From the NCBI GenBank assembly GCA_023665525.1, contig JAMPDT010000006.1, forward strand, positions 1 through 46,375: DNA of 46,375 nucleotides, given 5' to 3'. This stretch comes from Butyrivibrio sp. (GTDB taxonomy: Bacteria; Bacillota; Clostridia; Lachnospirales; Lachnospiraceae). Position numbers and translations under genes: made by a program. Under the pieces are notes generated by a model. It was given only the letters and a program-made list of their open reading frames with translations, was not told where the DNA came from and ran no database searches. Shown here in pieces: positions 26,037 to 34,716 of the stretch. Numbering within the stretch: the first letter of the stretch is position 1; every line of letters starts with the position of its first letter.

Positions 26037-27350
26037 TTGAAAAAAAGATTTTTAGTTGCGGCGGCTTTGTCGCTCGCGGTTACAATGGCGTTAAGCGCCT
26101 GCGGAAACAGCTCGTCGGGGAACGCGGGCACGGCACCACAGACAGACCCCGAAAGCTCGATTGCGGGAACGGACGCTCCGACCGACGAAGCCACGGAGGC
26201 GGCAGAGCCGACCAATAAAGCCGCGGCGGCGCTTACGGATTATGTGTCGGACGAGGAAATGGCTCTTGCCGATCAGTGGCCGAGCTGCGACGACAGGGCG
26301 CTCGCGGCGGTAATGCGCAAGGCGGCAAAGGGCGAGAAGGTTACGATTGCCTGCATCGGCGGCTCGATTACTCAGGGAACAATATCGAGCGGCAAGAAGG
26401 ATTCCGAGGTGGGCTTCAAAAAATGCTATGCGGACATCTTTTTCGAGTGGTGGAAAACCACCTTCCCCGACGGCGATTTTGAGTTCGTCAACGCGGGAAT
26501 AGGCGGAACGGATTCCTATCTCGGGGTCCACAGGGTCGAGAAGGACGTGCTCGACAAAAAGCCCGATCTGGTGCTTGTGGAATACTCGGTAAACGACGCC
26601 GATTCCACGTTCTACAAGAGGTCCTACGACAATCTTGTGCGCAAAATCCTGCTTTCGGACGGCAGTCCCGCGGTAATGCTTTTGTATATGGCGCAGACCA
26701 ACGGCTCGACCTCTCAGGGAAGCCATGTTTTCGTCGGCTTTAACTACGAGCTGCCCATGGTCAGCTATTCCAACGTCATAAGCGATATGATGGCAAACAA
26801 TATTTTCACGGCGGAGGAGCTTTCGGGCGATACGGTTCACCCCTCGACGCTCGGACACGCGATTACGGGCGAGATTATATGGAAGTACCTTAACGGCGTT
26901 TATGAGGTCTGCGACAGCCTCGAGGAGCCTGACGAGTTTTCCAAGTCTCCCGTCACTAAGGACGTTTATCTTGACGCCGTGATTCTTGACAGCACCAATG
27001 TTACTCCCGATTCCTTGGGAACCTTTAAGGAGCAGAAGGTCTGCGACCAATTCCCCAACGGCTGGGTATGCTCGGAGGGCGACGGAGAAATTACCTTTAC
27101 GGCGGAGTTCAGTAACCTCGGAATACTGTATTACGATACGGTTGACGGCAAGAGCGGTCAGTTTGAGATATATATTGACGGCGAGAGCAAGAGAACGATA
27201 AACGCCGACTTCACGGGAGGCTGGGGCAACGCCATAACCGCCGAGGAGGTCTATACCTCGGACGAAAAGGCGGAGCATACGGTTGTGATCAAAAAGGCTC
27301 CCGGCTCGACGGGTGACGTATTCGATCTGCTCGGACTTCTCGCTTCTTAA
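26037..27350 (+). CDS. Lipoprotein SGNH carbohydrate esterase, probable mannan deacetylase
   Basis: The 437-residue product starts with TTG after AGGAGG and has a lipoprotein signal, LSAC (Cys22), and a Thr/Ala/Glu linker to about residue 65. The SGNH hydrolase domain has CIGGSITQG (nucleophile Ser110), NAGIGGTDSYLG (oxyanion Gly), YSVNDAD (Asn186) and DTVHPS (Asp265, His268). All four blocks are present. A further 130-residue beta-rich domain follows, from about residue 305, and could bind carbohydrate. The SGNH-then-beta-sandwich order recalls CE17 mannan acetylesterases, while CE2 has the reverse order; that family placement is tentative. It lies just upstream of the GH26 gene but is separated by a terminator and promoter, so it is a separate transcription unit. 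It probably removes acetyl groups on mannan at the cell surface. Confidence 0.85.
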   Translation: MKKRFLVAAALSLAVTMALSACGNSSSGNAGTAPQTDPESSIAGTDAPTDEATEAAEPTNKAAAALTDYVSDEEMALADQWPSCDDRALAAVMRKAAKGEKVTIACIGGSITQGTISSGKKDSEVGFKKCYADIFFEWWKTTFPDGDFEFVNAGIGGTDSYLGVHRVEKDVLDKKPDLVLVEYSVNDADSTFYKRSYDNLVRKILLSDGSPAVMLLYMAQTNGSTSQGSHVFVGFNYELPMVSYSNVISDMMANNIFTAEELSGDTVHPSTLGHAITGEIIWKYLNGVYEVCDSLEEPDEFSKSPVTKDVYLDAVILDSTNVTPDSLGTFKEQKVCDQFPNGWVCSEGDGEITFTAEFSNLGILYYDTVDGKSGQFEIYIDGESKRTINADFTGGWGNAITAEEVYTSDEKAEHTVVIKKAPGSTGDVFDLLGLLAS

Positions 27351-27372
27351 AATTAATGCGAAGCTATTGAAA

Positions 27373-27405
27373 TAATACCCCGGCACAGGCTGTCGGGGTA
27401 TTTTT
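27373..27405 (+). terminator. Terminator after the SGNH esterase
   Basis: A stem of nine or more bases around ATACCCCG / CGGGGTAT (27374-27382 with 27394-27402) with a short loop and five T residues. It separates the esterase from the main mannan operon. Confidence 0.85.
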
Positions 27406-27479
27406 ACGGTAAAAAAGGGTAAAAAAGCATAAAATGTTAAGGAATTGTGACAAGAGTATAAACAAAAATAAAAAAAACA

Positions 27480-27508
27480 TTGATTATTATGCGGAAAAGT
27501 TGTATAAT
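27480..27508 (+). promoter_or_regulatory. Promoter of the mannan operon
   Basis: TTGATT at 27480-27485, exactly 17 bases, and a perfect TATAAT at 27503-27508, about 70 bases before the GH26 start. The arms AAAAGTT and AACTTTT flank the -10 and the start region (around 27495 and 27538) and could be an operator, but this is weak. No other promoter of this quality appears in the following genes. Confidence 0.75.
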
Positions 27509-27578
27509 TTTCACAATGAACTAATTGCGGGATTGGGTAACTTTTGACAAATTTATAAAACATCGTTAAGGAGAGAGT

Positions 27579-29144
27579 ATGAGAAAAGCATTTCGTTTTA
27601 TGGGAGCGGGGCTTGCTTTGGCAATGAGTGTAAGCCTTGCGGCGTGCGGCAAGGACGGCGGCGCGGACAAAAACGACGCGTCTGCGGGAGCTCCGACCGC
27701 CGATAATTCCGAAACGCAGAAGGAAACGCCAAAGGAAACGGAGCCCTTTGTCCCCGAGGTTGCGGGGGTATTTGAGGCGGAGGACGGCGTATTCAAGGGC
27801 GGAACCAAAATAGGCAAGGATAAGGCGGGATACAGCGGAACGGGCTATGTCGAAGGCTTTGCGGCTGACGGGGACGCCTGCGTCGTTAAGGTTTCGGTTG
27901 AAAAGGAGGGCTTTTACGACCTGCTTGTCACCAACGCCAGCGGAGGAGGACATAAAGAGAACTTTATCGCGGTGGACGGCTCGAATGTCGGAAAGCTTAT
28001 ATCCGACGAAACGACCTTTACGGATTCCGTTGTGGCGAATGTATATTTTGAGGCGGGAGAGCATGAGATTGAAATTTCGAGCGAATGGGGCTGGATAATG
28101 CTTGACAAGATTACGGTCCAGACAGCCGCTCCGATAGATTCTTCCATATATGAGGTTTCCTCTCAGCCCGTGAACCCGAACGCCACGGAGTCTGCCAAGA
28201 GGCTAATGAGCTATCTTGCGGACATATACGGCGAGAATATTTTGTCGGGGCAGAACTGCGACACGGGAATGTTCGGCAAGGAGTTCCGCGTTATAGACAA
28301 CGTTACGGGCAAGACGCCCGCGGTTTTGGGACTTGATTTTATCGAGTACTCTCCGTCGCGGGTTGAGAACGGCAGCAGCTCTAAGGCTACGGATTACGCG
28401 ATCCAGTTCAGCGAGGCGGGCGGAATAGTCACCTTCTGCTGGCACTGGAACGCTCCCTCCAAATATCTTACGGGCGATTGGTACAGAGGCTTTTACGCGG
28501 ATTCAACCAACATTAACCTCAAAAAGATTATGAACGGCGAGGACGAGGAGGGCTATGAGCTTCTTATGAAGGACATAGACGCGATTGCCGAGCAGCTTAA
28601 AATACTTCAGGACAACGACGTGCCCGTGCTTTGGCGGCCTCTCCACGAGGCGAGCGGCGGCTGGTTCTGGTGGGGCGAGTCGGGAGCGGAGCCGTACATA
28701 GAATTATACAAGCTCTTATACGACAGGCTAACCAACGAATACGGTCTTAACAACCTCATATGGGTATGGAACGGACAGAATAAGGACTGGTACCCGGGCG
28801 ACGAATATGTCGATATTATCGGCGAGGATATTTATCCGGGCGAGAGGGTGTACACCTCGCAGGTTAATAAATATCTCGAGGCGGCTCATTATACCGATAC
28901 CGCCAAAATGGTTATTCTTTCCGAGAACGGCTGTGTGCCCGACCCCGAGCTTGCCAAGAGGGACGGTGCCATGTGGGGGCTTTGGTGCACATGGGGCGGC
29001 GAGTTCGTAGCCAAGGACGGAGCCTTCTTCAAGTACAGCGACCGGTACACCGAGGAGGAGCGGCTTAAGGCCGCGTATGAAAGCGAAATAGTAATTACGC
29101 TTGACGAGCTTCCTAATCTTAAGGAATACGAAGCGGGGAACTGA
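27579..29144 (+). CDS. Lipoprotein endo-beta-1,4-mannanase, GH26 with CBM35-like module
   Basis: The 521-residue product hydrolyses internal beta-1,4 links of mannans at the cell surface. It has a lipobox LAAC (Cys23), then a linker. A CBM35-like beta-sandwich follows, about residues 62-182: it opens FEAEDGVFKGGTKIG, has EGFYDLLV in the middle and ends LDKITVQ. The GH26 barrel runs from about residue 200 to 515. The acid/base is Glu357 in LWRPLHEASGGWFWWG, a family hallmark, and the nucleophile is Glu449 in ILSENGC. All expected residues are there, so it should be active. It is the first gene after a strong promoter and heads the operon, consistent with inducible surface degradation. Confidence 0.96.
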   Translation: MRKAFRFMGAGLALAMSVSLAACGKDGGADKNDASAGAPTADNSETQKETPKETEPFVPEVAGVFEAEDGVFKGGTKIGKDKAGYSGTGYVEGFAADGDACVVKVSVEKEGFYDLLVTNASGGGHKENFIAVDGSNVGKLISDETTFTDSVVANVYFEAGEHEIEISSEWGWIMLDKITVQTAAPIDSSIYEVSSQPVNPNATESAKRLMSYLADIYGENILSGQNCDTGMFGKEFRVIDNVTGKTPAVLGLDFIEYSPSRVENGSSSKATDYAIQFSEAGGIVTFCWHWNAPSKYLTGDWYRGFYADSTNINLKKIMNGEDEEGYELLMKDIDAIAEQLKILQDNDVPVLWRPLHEASGGWFWWGESGAEPYIELYKLLYDRLTNEYGLNNLIWVWNGQNKDWYPGDEYVDIIGEDIYPGERVYTSQVNKYLEAAHYTDTAKMVILSENGCVPDPELAKRDGAMWGLWCTWGGEFVAKDGAFFKYSDRYTEEERLKAAYESEIVITLDELPNLKEYEAGN

Positions 29145-29146
29145 CA

Positions 29147-29845
29147 TTGTTTAAGAAAGTATTTTCCTATGACGGAAAATTTATGGAATTTCTCCGCAAG
29201 ACGGGGGAGCTGATAATGCTCAGCGTGGTTTTTATGGCGTGCTGCATACCCGTAATAACCTTGGGCAGCTCGATCGCTTCTCTGTATTACTCGGTTATAA
29301 AGAGCGTAAGAAGAAACAGGGGCACGGCTCTCGGCGAGTTTTTTTCCTCAATGAAGAGGACGCTTGCGAAGGGCTGTCTCATAACCTTTGAAATAGCTGT
29401 GTGGTTCGCTGCGCTTTATTTCGGGAGACGGATTCTTTTGGCTCTTGACACGGATATGGGCAAATCCATGTCTGTTATATATTTAATACTCATGACTGCG
29501 AGCCTCGGTCTTGTGGCGTATATTTTTCCGATACTGTCAAGATTTGAAATGAAGGTCGGAAAAATGTGGAAGCTGGCTTTTGTCATGTGCATAAGGTTTT
29601 TCCCGATAACAGTCGCTCTTGTTGTCGGAACCGTGCTTTTGGGTATATTGCAGTTTTATAAGCTGCCGATGGCGTGTATACTGCTGCTCCCGGGTGTATG
29701 GTGCTTCATAATTACCTTTATGATGGAAAGAGCGCTGCTCGCGTATATGCCGGAGCCGGAGGAGGACGACGATTCATGGTATTACGAGAGCAAAAAGACA
29801 GATAAGCAGAAATCCGAAAACGGAAATAACGCAGAAAAGAGGTAG
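29147..29845 (+). CDS. DUF624 (YesL-like) membrane protein
   Basis: The 232-residue product has about five hydrophobic helices and belongs to DUF624/YesL, a family often encoded beside carbohydrate ABC transporters and of unknown function. The N-terminal FLRKTGELIMLSVVFMACCIPVITLGSSIASLYY and the C-terminal LPGVWCFIITFMMERALLAYMPEPEED segments are characteristic. It starts with TTG only two bases after the mannanase stop, without a clear ribosome site, so translation is probably coupled. A paralog with the same plan is at 44237, just before GH130. The pair brackets the transporter genes. A role in assembly or regulation of the permease is guessed, not shown. Confidence 0.88.
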   Translation: MFKKVFSYDGKFMEFLRKTGELIMLSVVFMACCIPVITLGSSIASLYYSVIKSVRRNRGTALGEFFSSMKRTLAKGCLITFEIAVWFAALYFGRRILLALDTDMGKSMSVIYLILMTASLGLVAYIFPILSRFEMKVGKMWKLAFVMCIRFFPITVALVVGTVLLGILQFYKLPMACILLLPGVWCFIITFMMERALLAYMPEPEEDDDSWYYESKKTDKQKSENGNNAEKR

Positions 29846-29848
29846 GGC

Positions 29849-32842
29849 ATGAAACGAAAAGGAGCATGGAAAAAGATTGCTGCCGTTGCAGTCGCCGCAG
29901 TCGCCGCCATGTGGCTGTTTCCCTGGGGAAGCAACGAGTCGGTCGCAAGAACCGATCTGAGCATGGACGATTTCGACGATATTCTCAGCAGATACACAAT
30001 CGACGACAGCATTCCGTATTACAACGATTATGTCGCGCAGTTTGAAGCAAAATATCCGACCGAGGAAATAGTGCTGGACGCGGACGACTGCTGCCGGTAC
30101 GACGAGAACGATCAATCCGCGGAGCTTCAGATCTACAAGGATTACGAGGGCATGAGCGGAGACAGCGTTTACACAAGCGAGAACTCCCTTATCGAGTTTG
30201 AGGTGAACATAAAAAACGAGGGCTTTTATAACCTTTCGCTGGACTATTTTCCCATAGAGGGCAAAAACTCCTCTATTGAGAGAAGCATTTATATAGACGG
30301 CGAATTTCCGTACAAGGAGCTTTCTTATATTTCTTTTTACCGTATATGGGAGTTTGATGCCGAGAAGGTTGAGAACACCGATAACGGCTCTGCCGCCTAT
30401 AATTGGGAAAGGGACAATCAGGGCAACGACTGCAAGCCCAGCATGGTGGAGAATCCCGCGTGGATAAAATCCTACGTATACGACAGCAAGGGATATATTA
30501 CCTCGCCCCTTTCGATATATTTTACAAAGGGCAAGCATACAATCACCATTCTTTCACAGAGAGAGCCTATGCTTATCAGGTCGCTGACGCTTACCAACGC
30601 GGAGGAGCTTCCCTCCTACGAGCAGGTTAAGGCGGCTCAGGACGCTGCGGGAGCAAAGGATTCGACGGGAAAGGTCATCACGATAGAGGGCGAGTATGCG
30701 ACGAGAACCTCCTCGCAGATGCTTTATCCGATTCAGGACCAGTCCTCGCCGGCGGTATCCCCCGCCAGCCCCAAGTACCTCCGCAACAACACGATCGGCG
30801 GCAATTCGTGGAGGCTTGTCGGACAGTGGCTCGAATGGGATTTCGACGTTACCGAAACGGGTTATTACAATATTTCGCTTTACGACTGTCAGAATTATGT
30901 GAGAGGCGTGTACGTTTCCCGCAAAATTTTCATAGACGGAGAGGTTCCCTTCAAGGAGCTTGAGGCATACGGCTTTAATTACGGTCAAAGCTGGAGGGAG
31001 GACGTTATTTCCGACGGAACGGGAACTCCGTATTCCTTCTATCTTGAGGAGGGGCACCACACGCTGCGCATGGAGGCGGTGCTCGGAGATTTCTCACAGA
31101 TAATCAGTCAGGTTGAGGACTGCGTGCAGCAGCTCAACGGAATTTACCGCGAGGTAATAAAGGTTACGGGCGTATCTCCCGATACCTACCGCGATTATCA
31201 GATTGAGGCGACCCTGCCCGAGCTTCACGACGAGCTTGTAGCCGTAAGGGAGGACTTAAACGACGCGATCGAAAAGCTCAGGGCGCTTGTCGGCAAGAAC
31301 TCCGACAAGGAGACGGTGCTTATAACGATGAGGGACCAGCTCGACGACCTTATAAAGGACGCAGAGTATTTCGTAAGGACGATCGGTACCTTTAAGATCA
31401 ATGTGCGCGCCTGCGGCAACTGGGTTACCTCGGTTATTTCGCAGCCTCTTGCGATAGATAAAATAAACATATATTCAAGCGATCAGAAGATTCAGTACAA
31501 GAAGAGCAATTTCTTCGGCAAATTCGGATACGAAATGCAGAGACTGTTCTACTCCTTCGTAATAGATTACAATCAGATAGGCAATGTCGCCGAGGACGGA
31601 GATGATAACCCTACAATCACTCTTTGGATCGGATCGGGACGTGACCAGGCGAACGTAATCAAGGCGATGATCGACGAAACCTTCACGAATCAGTACGGCG
31701 TCAACGTCAACGTGCAGCTTGTCGATATGTCAACGCTGCTCAGGGCGGAGCTTGCCGGAGAGGGTCCCGACGTTGCAATACAGGTTGCCAATACCTCGGG
31801 TATCGCGGGAGCGGTGCTTAACACGGGTAACGATACCCCCGTCAACTACGGCGTGCGAAACGCGGTTTTGGACCTTACGCAGTTTGACGATTTGGACGAG
31901 GTGCTTGAGAGATTTTCCGACGCGTCGCTGACGGCGTTCCAGTTTGACGGAGCGACCTATGCGCTGCCGGAAACGACGACCTTCCCCGTTATGTTTTACC
32001 GCAAGGACATTCTCGCGGAGCTGGGAATGGAGATTCCGCAGACATGGGACGACGTAAAGGTTGCCATGACGGTGCTTGCGAAGAACCAAATGGAGTTCGG
32101 TATGCTGCCGAGCGAGCAGATATACGCAATGCTGCTTTATCAGAACGGCGGTGAGTATTATTCCGAAAACGGCGACCGCTCGCTTCTCGATTCGGATATA
32201 GCGGTAAACACCTTTAAGGAATACTGTGAATTTTATACCGATTATAAGCTTGATAAGGAAACGAACGCCGAGGAACGCTTCAGGACGGGAGAGTGTCCGA
32301 TTATCATTGCCGATTATACGACCTACAACAACCTTGTAATATCCGCGCCGGATATTGCGGGACTTTGGGATTTCACAACGGTTCCCGGAACCCTTAAGGA
32401 GGACGGCACCATTGACAGGAGTACGGGCTGTACGGGACTTGCAAGCATAATAATGTCGGATACGGAATATCCCGACGCCTGCTGGTCGTTCCTCAAGTGG
32501 TGGACCTCAGCCGACGTGCAGACGCAGTACGGCAGGGAGATGGAGAGCCTTATGGGCTCGGCGGCGCGTGTGCCCACGGCGAACCTCGAGGCATTCGCGA
32601 ATATGCCTTGGCCCGTGGATACGCTTGAGGCGCTTGAGGAGGCGTTCACATACGTTAAGGGTATTCCTCAGGTTCCCGGCGGCTATTATTCATGGCGTAA
32701 CGTGAACAACGCTTTCTACACCGTTACGACGGAAACCGATACGGCAACTCCGAGAGAAGAACTGATGGACAAAATAAACTATGTAAACGCCGAGATTAAT
32801 CACAAGCGTCAGGAGCTTGGATTACCGTTGGCTCAGGACTAG
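29849..32842 (+). CDS. Giant fusion: two CBM-like modules plus family 1 solute-binding domain
   Basis: The 997-residue product begins with a basic signal or anchor, residues 1-28, without a lipobox cysteine, so it is either secreted or held by an uncleaved N-terminal helix. Two related beta-sandwich modules follow. Repeat 1 has GFYNLSLDYF and, near residue 147, IYIDGEFPYKEL; repeat 2 has GYYNISLYDC and, near residue 360, IFIDGEVPFKEL. A helical region (about 430-585) leads to a complete family 1 solute-binding domain from about residue 588 (PTITLWIGSGRDQ) to the end. Normal family members are about 450 residues. The permease pair follows 17 bases later, so this is its likely receptor, with polysaccharide-binding modules added. 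Ligand is presumably mannan-derived; that rests on context. Confidence 0.88.
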   Translation: MKRKGAWKKIAAVAVAAVAAMWLFPWGSNESVARTDLSMDDFDDILSRYTIDDSIPYYNDYVAQFEAKYPTEEIVLDADDCCRYDENDQSAELQIYKDYEGMSGDSVYTSENSLIEFEVNIKNEGFYNLSLDYFPIEGKNSSIERSIYIDGEFPYKELSYISFYRIWEFDAEKVENTDNGSAAYNWERDNQGNDCKPSMVENPAWIKSYVYDSKGYITSPLSIYFTKGKHTITILSQREPMLIRSLTLTNAEELPSYEQVKAAQDAAGAKDSTGKVITIEGEYATRTSSQMLYPIQDQSSPAVSPASPKYLRNNTIGGNSWRLVGQWLEWDFDVTETGYYNISLYDCQNYVRGVYVSRKIFIDGEVPFKELEAYGFNYGQSWREDVISDGTGTPYSFYLEEGHHTLRMEAVLGDFSQIISQVEDCVQQLNGIYREVIKVTGVSPDTYRDYQIEATLPELHDELVAVREDLNDAIEKLRALVGKNSDKETVLITMRDQLDDLIKDAEYFVRTIGTFKINVRACGNWVTSVISQPLAIDKINIYSSDQKIQYKKSNFFGKFGYEMQRLFYSFVIDYNQIGNVAEDGDDNPTITLWIGSGRDQANVIKAMIDETFTNQYGVNVNVQLVDMSTLLRAELAGEGPDVAIQVANTSGIAGAVLNTGNDTPVNYGVRNAVLDLTQFDDLDEVLERFSDASLTAFQFDGATYALPETTTFPVMFYRKDILAELGMEIPQTWDDVKVAMTVLAKNQMEFGMLPSEQIYAMLLYQNGGEYYSENGDRSLLDSDIAVNTFKEYCEFYTDYKLDKETNAEERFRTGECPIIIADYTTYNNLVISAPDIAGLWDFTTVPGTLKEDGTIDRSTGCTGLASIIMSDTEYPDACWSFLKWWTSADVQTQYGREMESLMGSAARVPTANLEAFANMPWPVDTLEALEEAFTYVKGIPQVPGGYYSWRNVNNAFYTVTTETDTATPREELMDKINYVNAEINHKRQELGLPLAQD

Positions 32843-32859
32843 GAAAGGAGGAAGGATAG

Positions 32860-33813
32860 ATGGCTAAAAAAACGGTTAAAGTCGGAGAGTTTGAATTGGA
32901 TGAGCTTGCCTCAAAGCAGAGAAAGCTCAGTTACAGGCTGAAAAAAGGACGCGCCTCTTACGCGATGCTTGCGCCGTATTTCATACTTTTCGCATTGTTT
33001 ACGATTCTTCCTGTGGTGATTTCCATAGTGCTGAGCTTTACATACTTCAATATGCTGGAGCCGCCCACCTTCATAGGCTGGAAGAACTACATAAAGCTGT
33101 TCCTTGACGACGACATCTTTATGATTTCGCTTAAGAACACCTTGCTTTTCGCGGTAATAACGGGACCCATCAGCTATATGCTGTGCCTGCTCTTCGCATG
33201 GATCATCAACGAGTTCTCGGGTAAGCTCAGGGCTTTCCTTACGCTTATATTCTATGCGCCCAGTATCTGCGGCAACGCCTATATGGTATGGAACCTTATC
33301 CTTACCGGCGACCGTTACGGGTACCTCAACGGTATTTTGCTGAAGCTGGGAATCATAGACGAGGCAATCCTATGGATGAAGACGGAAAAATACATTCTGC
33401 CGATGCTGATTATAGTTCAGCTATGGCTGTCGCTTGGAACGGGCTTCCTTTCGTTCATCGCCGGCTTGCAGACCGTCGATAAGAGCCTTTACGAGGCGGC
33501 TGCCCTTGACGGAGTTAAAAACAGGTGGCAGGAGCTGTGGTTCGTAACGCTCCCCGCGATGAAGCCCCAGCTTATGTTCGGCGCCGTAATGCAGATTACG
33601 CAGTCGTTTGCGGTAGCCGACATATCCATACAGCTTGCAGGTAACCCCTCGATCAACTACGCGGGCGCTACGGTCGTAACGCACCTTTTGGACTACGGTT
33701 CGGGAGGCAGAATGGAAATGGGCTACGCCTCAGCCATAGCGACGATACTGTTTTTGCTGATGATCGGTACGAATAAGCTGGTACAAAGGGTATTGAGGAG
33801 GGTTGGCCAATGA
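32860..33813 (+). CDS. Carbohydrate ABC transporter permease, MalF-type (pair 1)
   Basis: The 317-residue CUT1 inner subunit has an N-terminal cytoplasmic stretch, six helices and the EAA loop YEAAALDGVKNRWQELWFVTLPAMKP that docks the ATPase. AGGAGG precedes the ATG. Its stop overlaps the next gene by four bases. Together with the downstream MalG-type subunit it forms the pore used by the 997-residue binding protein directly upstream. No ATPase gene occurs in the cluster, so a shared MsmX-type ATPase encoded elsewhere is expected, as is common in Firmicutes. Substrate is inferred to be a mannooligosaccharide. Confidence 0.95.
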   Translation: MAKKTVKVGEFELDELASKQRKLSYRLKKGRASYAMLAPYFILFALFTILPVVISIVLSFTYFNMLEPPTFIGWKNYIKLFLDDDIFMISLKNTLLFAVITGPISYMLCLLFAWIINEFSGKLRAFLTLIFYAPSICGNAYMVWNLILTGDRYGYLNGILLKLGIIDEAILWMKTEKYILPMLIIVQLWLSLGTGFLSFIAGLQTVDKSLYEAAALDGVKNRWQELWFVTLPAMKPQLMFGAVMQITQSFAVADISIQLAGNPSINYAGATVVTHLLDYGSGGRMEMGYASAIATILFLLMIGTNKLVQRVLRRVGQ

Positions 33814-34703
33814 AAAAGACAATATCCGCAGACGGCAAAAAGATACGTTACAGCAGACGGCAGAAAAAGCTCAACCGTTCTATGGCGGGAAACTCACTGT
33901 TGTTTTTGCTGATGATAATATGCGGCGTGTTCATGGTGCTTCCGTTGGTAATGATTGTCAACAACGCCTTGAAGCCCTTGGATGAGCTGTACCAGTTCCC
34001 TCCCAAGATTTTTGTGCGGAACCCGACGCTTGAGAATTTCTCAGATTTGTTCGTCCTTATGAACAATTCGTGGGTGCCCTTCTCAAGATACATACTTAAC
34101 ACGATCATCATTACCGGCGGCGGTATGGTGGGTCACGTTATATGCGCTTCGCTTGCGGCGTATCCGCTTGCAAAGCATGAGTTCCCGGGCAAAAAGGTGC
34201 TTTCGGAAATGGTAGTGCTGTCAATGATGTTCTCATGGACGGTTACGCAGATTCCGCAGTATTTGATCATAAGCTGGCTGCATATCAACAACACCTATTT
34301 GGCGCTGATACTTCCGGCATTCTCATTCGGTATGGGACTTTACCTTATGAAGCAGTTCATGGAGCAGATTCCCGATTCCCTTATGGAATCCGCAAGACTT
34401 GACGGCGCCTCCGAGTGGAAGGTATTTTGGAAAATCATAATGCCGAACGTTAAGCCCGCTTGGCTGACCTTGGCGATATTCCAGTTCCAGCAGATGTGGG
34501 GCAATACGGGAAGCCTTTTCCTCAGAGATGAGGATTTGAAGCCTTTACAGTACGCACTTCAGCAGATAACGGCGGGCGGTACTGCCAGAGCCGGAGCGGC
34601 TGCGGCGGTAACCTTTATTATCGCGGCGGTTCCCATTATCTTTTTCCTGATTTGCCAAAGCAACGTGCTTGAGACGATGACGACCTCAGGTATGAAGGAT
34701 TGA
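33810..34703 (+). CDS. Carbohydrate ABC transporter permease, MalG-type (pair 1)
   Basis: The 297-residue CUT1 subunit has six helices and the EAA loop MESARLDGASEWKVFWKIIMPNVKPAW, and ends in the expected LETMTTSGMKD-type tail. It partners the MalF-type subunit, whose gene it overlaps by four bases. The next gene (NHL protein) starts after 13 bases and is not a usual transporter gene, so the transporter cassette here is extended by accessory genes. The sequence shows no defect. Confidence 0.95.
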   Translation: MKKTISADGKKIRYSRRQKKLNRSMAGNSLLFLLMIICGVFMVLPLVMIVNNALKPLDELYQFPPKIFVRNPTLENFSDLFVLMNNSWVPFSRYILNTIIITGGGMVGHVICASLAAYPLAKHEFPGKKVLSEMVVLSMMFSWTVTQIPQYLIISWLHINNTYLALILPAFSFGMGLYLMKQFMEQIPDSLMESARLDGASEWKVFWKIIMPNVKPAWLTLAIFQFQQMWGNTGSLFLRDEDLKPLQYALQQITAGGTARAGAAAAVTFIIAAVPIIFFLICQSNVLETMTTSGMKD

Positions 34704-34716
34704 AGGAGGGGTGAAG

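Noticed and set aside
27543..27570. TTGACA near 27545 as the mannan operon -35
   Set aside because: No -10 follows at 16-18 bases before the ribosome site. The TTGATT-17-TATAAT promoter at 27480 is much better.
26091..28064. Long open frame of 657 codons on the minus strand
   Set aside because: It lies antisense to the SGNH esterase and GH26 genes, crosses their terminator and promoter, and has no recognisable motif. It is a codon-bias shadow.
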